A model generated the notes under the pieces. The model had not been told where the DNA came from and ran no database searches. It saw nothing but the letters and a program-made list of their open reading frames with translations. Below, piece after piece: positions 15,311-20,551 of a stretch of 20,551 nt of DNA; the stretch's first letter is position 1, and each line of letters starts with the position of its first letter. Both the position numbers and the translations under genes were made by a program. Source of the DNA: Actinomycetes bacterium (GTDB taxonomy: Bacteria > Actinomycetota > Acidimicrobiia > Acidimicrobiales > Palsa-688); assembly GCA_021796905.1 (NCBI GenBank), contig JAKABK010000005.1, forward strand, positions 1 through 20,551, in the 5' to 3' direction.

Positions 15311-15946
15311 GTGACCACCCGAGCGCTCGGCAGCGCCGAGGAGACCGAGCTCGGCCGCGCGGAGCGCGACATCCGGGCCCGCCTGGGCGACCGCCCCTTC
15401 GACTTCCGGTCGATGGCCGCGATCTCCAACATCTACCGGGCCGCGACGACGGTCCGCAACCACATGGAGCAACAGGTCCTGGCTGTCCACGGCCTGTCGT
15501 GGTCGGCCTTCACCGTCATGTGGGTCCTGTGGATCTGGGGCGAGCAGGAGACCGGGCGGGTCGCCGCCGAGACCGGCACCACCAAGGGGACCCTCACCGG
15601 GGTGCTGAAGACCCTCGAGTCCCGCCGCCTGGTACTGCGCTCCGCCCACCCCGACGACGGGCGTCGGGTCCTCGTGCGCCTCTCGCCGCGGGGCCAGGCG
15701 GTGATCGAGGAGCTGTTCCCCCGCTTCAACGCCGAGGAGACCTTCGCCGCGTCGGCGCTCACCGCCGCGGAGGCCGACCAGCTCGCCCATCTCCTGCGCC
15801 TGGTCAGCGCACGCGTCGACAGCGCCCGGGGCGAAGCGGCACCCCGGGGGGCGCAGCGGGACGGACCGACGTTGACAGCCCGTCGGTCGGGCCGTACGTT
15901 CGGGTCCCAACGACCACCCGGGCGAGGGACCGGTAGGGGGAGCTGA
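15311..15946 (+). CDS. MarR-family transcriptional regulator
   Basis: This 211-residue protein has a MarR winged helix-turn-helix. Helices at 36-58 and 63-78 (LSWSAFTVMWVLWIW) precede the recognition region GRVAAETGTTKGTLTGVLKT (82-101), the wing with PDDGRRVLVRLSPRG (114-128), and a dimerisation helix to about residue 172. The last 40 residues are an Arg/Gly-rich tail outside the MarR fold; the same DNA holds the promoter of the next gene. It is divergent from the ring-cleavage operon, like HpaR in homoprotocatechuate clusters, and is the best local candidate to bind the 17-bp palindromic sites found at four promoters. The inducer, probably the pathway substrate or a catechol, is unknown. 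The stop abuts the GS-like ATG with no gap. Confidence 0.9.
   Translation: MTTRALGSAEETELGRAERDIRARLGDRPFDFRSMAAISNIYRAATTVRNHMEQQVLAVHGLSWSAFTVMWVLWIWGEQETGRVAAETGTTKGTLTGVLKTLESRRLVLRSAHPDDGRRVLVRLSPRGQAVIEELFPRFNAEETFAASALTAAEADQLAHLLRLVSARVDSARGEAAPRGAQRDGPTLTARRSGRTFGSQRPPGRGTGRGS
15872..15913 (+). promoter_or_regulatory. GS-like gene promoter with shared 17-bp operator (site 4)
   Basis: Inside the 3' end of the marR-type gene are a consensus -35 TTGACA (15872-15877), a 17-nt spacer and -10 TACGTT (15895-15900). The element CGTTCGGGTCCCAACGA (15897-15913) overlaps the -10 and probable start point. The GS-like ATG follows at 15947, preceded by AGGGGGAG. Confidence 0.78.
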
Positions 15947-17260
15947 ATGGACACCACCACCGCTGGACGTGACGGTCGGATCGAGCGGGTGCGGGTCCTG
16001 TGGCCCGATCATCTCGGTCTGGCGAGGGGCAAGTACGTGCCGGCGGCGATGGCCGCCCGGGGAGCCCGCCACTGCACCGGGACCTGGGCGCTCGGTTTCG
16101 ACCGGCAGATGACCCCCGGGACCCCCGGCTCGTTCTTCTTCGAGGGTCTTCCCGACATGGACGCCCGCTTCGATCCCGACGCGGTTCGCCCCGGCTGGGA
16201 AGGACCCGGGACCGGGGTGGTCGTCGCCGACCTCGAACGCCACGGCGAGGCGGTAGCGGTGTCCCCCCGGCACGCCCTGCGCCGGGCGGTCGCCGACTGG
16301 GAGGACCTCGGGTACCGACCCGAGGTCGGGATCGAGCTGGAGGCGTACCTGATGGAGCCCGACGGCGCCGGCGGCTGGGGGCCGATCTCGACTCCCGGCG
16401 CGTTCGTCTACGGCACCGGACCGTCGGTCGACCCGCACGGTGTCATCGGGGAGCTGTGGGACGCCGCGGACCGGGCCGGGATCGCGATCGAGGCGATCAA
16501 CAGCGAGTACGACGAGTCCCAGTTCGAGTTCACCCTCGCACACGCCGACGCCCTGGAGGCAGCCGACCGGGCGTTCCTGTTCCGACAGATGGCGAGGGAG
16601 CTGGCCATCCGTAGAGGCCTCCTCTGGACCTTCCTCGGCAAGCCGGTCAACGACCGGGGCGGCAGCGGGCTGCACGTGAACTTGAGCTTCACGACCCCCG
16701 AGGGGGCCAACGCGGTAAACGACCCCGCCGACCCCGACGGCCTGTCGCTCCTGGCCCGCCAGGCGACCGCCGGGCTCCTCGAGCACCACCGGGCCCTCTG
16801 CGGGCTGCTCGCCCCGACCGTCACCGCCTACCGACGGCTGCGTCCCGGCCAGCTCGCCGGCTTCTGGGCCAACTGGGGTCACGATCACCGCGGCGCGACC
16901 GTCAGGGTCCCGCCCGAGCGGGGAGCGTCGGCCCGCCTCGAGCACCGCCTGGCCGACGGAGCCGCCCCGAGCCACGTCGCTATCGCCGCGGTGCTCCAAG
17001 CGGCGCGTCTCGGTGTCGAGGACCGCCTCGAGCTCGGCCCAGCCGAGACCGGCGACGGCTTCGGGAGGGTCGACGCCGGCGTCGGCTGCCCGGGGAACCT
17101 CGGCGAGGCGCTCGCCGCCCTCGAAGCCGACGGTGCCCTCTGCGACGCGGTCGGCAAGGAGCTGGTCGGCCAGCACCTGGCGGTCAAACGCAGCGAGTGG
17201 GACGCCTTCTGCGCCTACACCACCGACTGGGAGCGGCGCACCTACCTGCCCTTCCTCTGA
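15947..17260 (+). CDS. Glutamine-synthetase-like gamma-glutamyl-amine ligase
   Basis: This 437-residue member of the GS superfamily has a small N-terminal beta-grasp domain (about 10-105) and a catalytic domain with the metal/ATP residues in place: Glu130/Glu132 (GIELEAY), Glu187 and Glu194 (NSEYDESQFEF), His243 (GGSGLHVN), Arg320 (GATVRVP) and Glu332/Arg334 (ARLEHRLAD). The adenylylation-loop motif NLYDLP of true GSI is absent, and the length fits PuuA/IpuC/AtdA1-type ligases that join glutamate to an amine using ATP. The ATG has a strong ribosome site and its own sigma70-like promoter with the 17-bp operator. It is convergent with, and overlaps by 19 bp, a PuuD-like hydrolase gene, which points to a gamma-glutamylation and deglutamylation cycle. 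The amine substrate is unknown. Confidence 0.88.
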   Translation: MDTTTAGRDGRIERVRVLWPDHLGLARGKYVPAAMAARGARHCTGTWALGFDRQMTPGTPGSFFFEGLPDMDARFDPDAVRPGWEGPGTGVVVADLERHGEAVAVSPRHALRRAVADWEDLGYRPEVGIELEAYLMEPDGAGGWGPISTPGAFVYGTGPSVDPHGVIGELWDAADRAGIAIEAINSEYDESQFEFTLAHADALEAADRAFLFRQMARELAIRRGLLWTFLGKPVNDRGGSGLHVNLSFTTPEGANAVNDPADPDGLSLLARQATAGLLEHHRALCGLLAPTVTAYRRLRPGQLAGFWANWGHDHRGATVRVPPERGASARLEHRLADGAAPSHVAIAAVLQAARLGVEDRLELGPAETGDGFGRVDAGVGCPGNLGEALAALEADGALCDAVGKELVGQHLAVKRSEWDAFCAYTTDWERRTYLPFL

Positions 17261-18090
17261 CCCCGGTCGAGCTGACCGGCGAGGGCGGCGGCCACCAGCC
17301 ATCCCGGGCACGGGTCGTCGGGTAGCGACTCGGGGTGCCACTGCACGGCGAGGACCGCCCGCCCGGGGAGCTCCAGTGCCTCGACGGTCCCGTCGGGGCT
17401 GGCAGCCACCGCCACCAGCCCGTCCCCCAGGGCGTCGACCGCCTGGTGGTGGAGGCTGTTGACCACCACCGACGGGCCGTAGAGCGAAGCGGCGAGCGAC
17501 CCGGCCGCGAAACTGACGGTATGGACCCGGTCGTGGCGGCTGCCGGCGAAGCGGGCGTGGTCGTCGCCGGCGCCGGCCGGCAGGTCGGCGACGAGGGTGC
17601 CGCCGCGGGCGACGTTGAGCAGCTGCAGCCCCCGGCAGATGGCGAGCACCGGCACGTCCGCGTCCAGCGCGGCCCGGAGCAACCCGAGCTCGAAGCGGTC
17701 CCGGTCCGGCTCGGTCGCCGGCGGGCTCGTGACACCGGTCCGTCCGGCGGGGCTCCCGGCCGGGCGGGCGCCGCCCGGGACGGTCGCGCCGCCGGGGATC
17801 CCCGACCCACCGGCGGCAGCGGCGAGGGCGGTGGACGGGTCGATGTCGGCGCCACCGGTGAGCACCAGGCCGTCGAGGCGGGCGACGATCTCGCCGGCGG
17901 GGGCGTCTGGGGCGAGGTGGACGGGGAGACCTCCGGCGGCGGCGATCGCCGCCGGGTAGTCGCCGATCCCGAGGTCGACGCCGGCGTCGGCGTAGGCGGC
18001 GGGGAGCGCGGCGCCCAGCAGCGCGGCGGGCCAGCGTCGGCAGCTGAGCCCGATCAGGGGGCGGGGCCCGGAGCCGGGGGCTCCGGTCAC
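17242..18090 (-). CDS. Class I glutamine amidotransferase, gamma-glutamyl hydrolase (PuuD-like)
   Basis: This 282-residue protein has the class I GATase fold of the PuuD/peptidase C26 group: LIGLSCRRW at the start, LVLTGGADIDPS (75-86), nucleophile Cys152 in AICRGLQLLN, NSLHHQAVD (211-219), and His252/Glu254 in QWHPES. The expected reaction is hydrolysis of a gamma-glutamyl amide, as PuuD does for gamma-glutamyl-GABA and AtdA2-like proteins are thought to do in aniline pathways. A Gly/Ala/Pro-rich insertion of about 35 residues (88-123) separates the GGAD motif from DRDRFEL. The GTG start overlaps the P450 stop in GTGA, so it is co-translated with the P450. Its 3' end overlaps the convergent GS-like gene by 19 bp. 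Confidence 0.88.
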   Translation of the reverse strand: MTGAPGSGPRPLIGLSCRRWPAALLGAALPAAYADAGVDLGIGDYPAAIAAAGGLPVHLAPDAPAGEIVARLDGLVLTGGADIDPSTALAAAAGGSGIPGGATVPGGARPAGSPAGRTGVTSPPATEPDRDRFELGLLRAALDADVPVLAICRGLQLLNVARGGTLVADLPAGAGDDHARFAGSRHDRVHTVSFAAGSLAASLYGPSVVVNSLHHQAVDALGDGLVAVAASPDGTVEALELPGRAVLAVQWHPESLPDDPCPGWLVAAALAGQLDRGQRKGR

Positions 18091-19346
18091 TTCCAGCCGA
18101 TCTCGAGGGGGAGGTGCTTGATGCCGGCGATGAAGTTGGACCGGAGCCGCTCGGGGGGGCCGGCGAGCTCCACCGTCGAGACCCGCGGGAGGAGCTCTTC
18201 GAGCAGCACCCGCAGCTCCATGCGGGCCAGATGGGCGCCGAGGCACAGGTGCGGGCTCTTCAGTCCGAAGGTGACGTGGTCGTTCGGTCGGCGGTCCGGG
18301 TCGAGGTGGTAGGGGTCGGGGAACTGCTCGGGGTCGTAGTTGGCGGCAACGAACCACAGCACCACCTTGTCCCCGGCGCGGATCGACCGGCCCCCCAGCT
18401 CGGTGTCGGTGGTGGCGGTGCGTCGGAAGTGCATCGTGACCGACGCCCAGCGCAGCAGCTCCTCCACCGCGTTGTCGAGCCGGCCCGGCTCGGCGGTCAG
18501 CTCCTCCCGGACCCGTGGTCGCTCGGCGAGCGCCTTGATCGAGGCGGCCATGGTGTAGCGGGTCGTGTCGTTGCCGGCGGCGACCAGCAGGGTGAAGAAA
18601 TTGGCCAGTTCGGCGTCGCTCAAGCGTTCCCCGTCGGGCATCGGTGCGAGCAGCGCGGTGAGCAGGTCGTCTCCGGGGTGGCGTCGGCGGGCCTCGAAGG
18701 CCTCCCGGCCGTAGCCGACCAGCTCCAGGGCCACCGGGCTGCGGAAGGGGAGCAGCCGGTACTCGCTGGTGTCGACCCGGTCGACCACGTAGTCGGTGAA
18801 ATCCGGGTCGGAGTTGGCGATCAGGGCGTCGCCACGGCGCACCAACCAGTCGCTGTCGGCCTCGGGCAGGCCGAGGAGGCGGCCGAGCATCCGCATCGGC
18901 AGCTGGCGCGCGACGAGGTCGGTGAAGTCGAGCCGGGGGGTGCCGTGGACCTCGTCGAGGATCGCTCGGGCGAGGGCACGGATGGCGTCCTCGTAGGCGA
19001 GCACCGACTTGCGGGTGAAGGCCCGGGACACCAGCCGGCGATAGCGGGTGTGCTCCGGGGGGTCCATCTCCATGAGGGTCCGGCGGGCCTGCAGCTCCTC
19101 TTCGTCCATGTCCTCCAGGCGGATGCCCCGGGCGGAGGAGAACACCTCCGGTCGGCGGCTGGCGGTGACCACATCCTGGTAGCGGGTGAGGGCCCAGAAA
19201 CCACTCCCGTCGCCCTCCTCCCACCAGCTGACCGGGTCCTCGCGTCGGAGCCGGTCGAAGGTGGCGTAGGGGACGCCTGCGACGAAGGTGTCGTGGCTCG
19301 TGAGGTCGGCGTGGTCGTCACCGGGCTCGACTTCGATCACGGGCAC
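18087..19346 (-). CDS. Cytochrome P450
   Basis: This 419-residue soluble bacterial P450 has an I-helix oxygen-activation motif AGNDTT (257-262), the ExxR pair Glu296/Arg299, and the haem-ligand loop FGLKSPHLCLG with Cys368. Phe-to-Cys spacing (9 residues) fits the CYP124/125-like clan, although the usual glycines before the His are replaced by Lys-Ser. MDPPEHTRYRRLVSRAFT is the typical C-helix region. It should hydroxylate or dealkylate a small hydrophobic substrate, using ferredoxin partners not encoded here. The GTG at 19346 has GGGGAG upstream. It is coupled by a GTGA overlap to the gamma-glutamyl hydrolase gene and preceded by a 17-bp site shared with the ring-cleavage operon. Oxidation of a gamma-glutamylated amine is an inference; steroid or terpenoid oxidation is the alternative. 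Confidence 0.92.
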   Translation of the reverse strand: MPVIEVEPGDDHADLTSHDTFVAGVPYATFDRLRREDPVSWWEEGDGSGFWALTRYQDVVTASRRPEVFSSARGIRLEDMDEEELQARRTLMEMDPPEHTRYRRLVSRAFTRKSVLAYEDAIRALARAILDEVHGTPRLDFTDLVARQLPMRMLGRLLGLPEADSDWLVRRGDALIANSDPDFTDYVVDRVDTSEYRLLPFRSPVALELVGYGREAFEARRRHPGDDLLTALLAPMPDGERLSDAELANFFTLLVAAGNDTTRYTMAASIKALAERPRVREELTAEPGRLDNAVEELLRWASVTMHFRRTATTDTELGGRSIRAGDKVVLWFVAANYDPEQFPDPYHLDPDRRPNDHVTFGLKSPHLCLGAHLARMELRVLLEELLPRVSTVELAGPPERLRSNFIAGIKHLPLEIGWK

Positions 19347-19381
19347 GGTCTCTCCCCTGCTGCGCTGACTGGCCGGGACCC

Positions 19382-19405
19382 AGCATATTCGTTGGGGGCC
19401 AAATG
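19382..19405 (-). promoter_or_regulatory. P450 operon promoter with shared 17-bp operator (site 3)
   Basis: The minus strand carries CATTTGGCCCCCAACGA (19405-19389), followed 1 nt later by the -10-like TATGCT (19387-19382). The site matches the 17-bp consensus at every fixed position but departs most from the palindrome. Here the site lies just upstream of the -10, not downstream as in the other three. It is in the divergent gap before the SCO6745-family gene. Confidence 0.55.
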
Positions 19406-19471
19406 ACGAACGGCCCGTCCTGCGGCGCCCGGTGGGATCCTCCCCGGTGCGACCGGCCGACTACCGTCGCC

Positions 19472-20221
19472 GTGGTGGAAGCCGATCAACTGGTAGACGC
19501 CGCCTGCCCCGTGTTCGCACGGGTGGGATCCGCCTGGTACTTCACCCCCGAGACCGTCGCGGTCGGCAAGGACCTCGGTCTCGGGGCGTTCCGGTTCTAC
19601 TTCCTCGGGCGCGGCGGAGCCCTCGGCGACGTCGACTGGCGGGTCGTCTCGGCAGCGTTCGGGTACTTCGCCCCGTCGCTGGTCGACAAGATGTGGACCT
19701 CGGCCCGGGAGCTGTGCGAGGTGGGGGTGGCGGCGGCAGCGTACTGGGGGTCGTGCGCCGACTTCGGGCGCAGAACGCTCCACGGGGTGAGCGACCTGGA
19801 CCGCTTCTGCGCCGCCGCCGAGCGGGTCGTGAGCACGGCGATCGCCGACGCCGGCGGCCTCACCCTCTTCGCCGGCTACGCCTCCCTCCCCCTGGCCGAC
19901 GACCTTCCCGGCCGGGCGTCCCAGCTCGTGGCGGTCCTGCGGGAGCTTCGCGGTTCGGCCCACCTGGTCGCGGTGGTCGCCTCCGGCCTGCCCACCCCGA
20001 TCGCTCACGCCATCCGTCGCCCCGACGACGTCGGCACCTTCGGGTGGGGCGACGGGGAGCTGCCCGTGCCGACCGACGATGACCGGCGGCTCCTCGCGGC
20101 CGCCGACGAGGCGACCGACCGGGTGGTCGCCGCTCGCTTCGGCGCGCTCGACGGTGCCGGGCGAGAAGCGCTCGTCGCCGGTGCCCGGGCGATCGGCGCC
20201 GCGGTACCGGCCCGGAGCTGA
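19472..20221 (+). CDS. SCO6745-family protein
   Basis: This alpha-helical protein of about 249 residues is related to the actinobacterial SCO6745 family. It shows the pattern SAWYFTPETVAVGKDLGLGAFRFYFLGRGGALGDV, then AAFGYFAPSLVDKMW (the FxFxP-type core), and the two-half layout with a second LFAGYASLPLADD...LRELRGSAHLVAVVASGL block and a final GWGDGELP segment. The family is often found beside regulators and secondary metabolism genes but has no established biochemical function. GTG 19472 is preferred because residues before it do not resemble the family and a TACCGT hexamer ends 4 nt upstream (leaderless-like); GTG 19475 or ATG 19403 remain possible, the latter overlapping the P450 operator. 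It is divergent from the P450 gene. Confidence 0.78.
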   Translation: MVEADQLVDAACPVFARVGSAWYFTPETVAVGKDLGLGAFRFYFLGRGGALGDVDWRVVSAAFGYFAPSLVDKMWTSARELCEVGVAAAAYWGSCADFGRRTLHGVSDLDRFCAAAERVVSTAIADAGGLTLFAGYASLPLADDLPGRASQLVAVLRELRGSAHLVAVVASGLPTPIAHAIRRPDDVGTFGWGDGELPVPTDDDRRLLAAADEATDRVVAARFGALDGAGREALVAGARAIGAAVPARS

Positions 20222-20222
20222 G

Positions 20223-20238
20223 CGCGCCCGACGGCGCG
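20223..20238 (+). terminator. Possible hairpin terminator after the SCO6745-family gene
   Basis: CGCGCC-CGAC-GGCGCG is a perfect 6-bp stem with a 4-nt loop starting 2 bp after the stop codon. No T-run follows, so this is tentative. Confidence 0.4.
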
Positions 20239-20253
20239 AAAGCTTCATCGAGC

Positions 20254-20284
20254 CCTGACCCGGACCTGACCGACGCTCGACAAT
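20254..20284 (+). promoter_or_regulatory. 11-bp-phased direct repeat (PHO/OmpR-type box) and possible -10
   Basis: CCTGACC occurs at 20254-20260 and 20265-20271, separated by CGGA, giving 11-bp phasing. Weaker half-matches flank it. This layout resembles Streptomyces PHO boxes (GTTCACC repeats, 4-nt spacer) bound by PhoB/OmpR-family response regulators. GACAAT at 20279-20284 could be the activated -10. It precedes the secreted protein gene by about 65-95 bp. Confidence 0.4.
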
Positions 20285-20347
20285 CGGTAGCGAGGCTGTC
20301 GTCGCTGTCGGGCGATCGACCCGACCGAGCCAAGGAGAACACGACAG

Positions 20348-20551
20348 ATGCACGAACTGTTCCGCAGCACCACCCGCAAGCTGGCCGCGGTCGCCATCGC
20401 CGGCACGACCGTCCTCGGGGGTAGTGCCGCGGTGTGGGCAGCGACGCCGAGCCCGGCCTCGACTGCCGCCTCCACCTCGGCTGCCGCCACCACACCGGCA
20501 TCCACCCACCACCACCACCACCGACGCGGTCTGCACGCCGGCCCGGTGCTC
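20348..20551 (+). CDS. Secreted His-rich protein, 3' end missing
   Basis: The first 68 residues are visible; the window ends inside the gene. The N-terminus is a Sec-type signal peptide: a basic lead (MHELFRSTTRK), a hydrophobic core (LAAVAIAGTTVLGG), and a likely cleavage near AVWA-ATP. The mature start is a Ser/Thr/Ala/Pro-rich linker followed by five consecutive histidines and an Arg-Arg pair. AAGGAG 10 nt before the ATG is a clear ribosome site. The histidines could bind metal, but the protein family cannot be named from this fragment. It has its own upstream region with a phased direct repeat, so it is probably regulated separately from the SCO6745-family gene. Confidence 0.75.
   Translation, partial: MHELFRSTTRKLAAVAIAGTTVLGGSAAVWAATPSPASTAASTSAAATTPASTHHHHHRRGLHAGPVL

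Noticed and set aside
18091..19224. Upstream extension of the amidotransferase frame
   Set aside because: It is an out-of-frame shadow of the P450 gene on the same strand; the GATase family starts at the GTG at 18090.
20509..20523. Five-histidine run as a sign of a cloned, tagged construct
   Set aside because: It follows a native signal peptide and Ser/Thr linker in a natural gene context with no vector sequence; natural His-rich secreted proteins exist.
1..20551. CRISPR arrays, tRNA/rRNA genes, insertion sequences, prophage genes
   Set aside because: No regularly spaced repeats, cloverleaf-like or rRNA-like stretches, transposase or phage motifs were seen on either strand.

Overview
The window is very GC-rich, densely packed DNA from a high-GC actinobacterium. 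I base this on its GC content, its frequent GTG starts, several promoters that look leaderless, and families typical of that phylum (SCO6745-like protein, DHA2 MFS exporter, alditol-oxidase family). An Acidimicrobiia-like or related lineage is possible, but the sequence alone does not fix it. I see no rRNA, tRNA, insertion sequence or CRISPR array.

Region 1 (1-5100) starts with the 3' part of a methylenetetrahydrofolate reductase gene on the + strand. It is followed by minus-strand genes for a zinc-ribbon/TM2-like membrane protein, an AldO-type FAD-linked oxidase, a histidine/phenylalanine ammonia-lyase homologue that lacks the Ala-Ser-Gly triad needed to form the MIO cofactor, and a SIMPL-domain lipoprotein. 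Region 2 (5107-7386) is a divergent pair: a DHA2 exporter and a TetR repressor, with a perfect 7-bp inverted repeat between them next to the TetR start codon.

Region 3 (7409-19405) is the main system. A minus-strand operon (FAH-family isomerase/decarboxylase, aldehyde dehydrogenase, HpaD-type extradiol dioxygenase, acetoacetate-decarboxylase-family protein) has each gene joined to the next by a 4-bp GTGA overlap. Nearby are a divergent MarR regulator, a glutamine-synthetase-like ligase, a cytochrome P450 coupled by another GTGA overlap to a PuuD-like class I amidotransferase, and an APC permease + SDR pair. An MscS channel gene lies between the operon and the permease. The four promoter regions (APC-SDR, ring-cleavage operon, GS-like gene, P450-amidotransferase) each carry a near-identical 17-bp palindromic element in the same orientation to transcription, with consensus CRTTYGSSNCCSAACGA. 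This marks them as one regulon, most simply controlled by the local MarR protein.

The gene set (amine permease, gamma-glutamyl ligase, P450, gamma-glutamyl hydrolase, extradiol ring cleavage, semialdehyde dehydrogenase, FAH enzyme, decarboxylase) suggests catabolism of an aromatic amine through a gamma-glutamylated intermediate. It resembles the aniline pathway in logic, but with a P450 in place of the Rieske dioxygenase. The pathway is inferred; the family assignments and the shared sites are read directly from the sequence.

Region 4 (19406-20551) holds an SCO6745-family gene and the 5' end of a secreted His-rich protein gene. The latter is preceded by an 11-bp-phased direct repeat resembling a PHO/OmpR-type response-regulator box.
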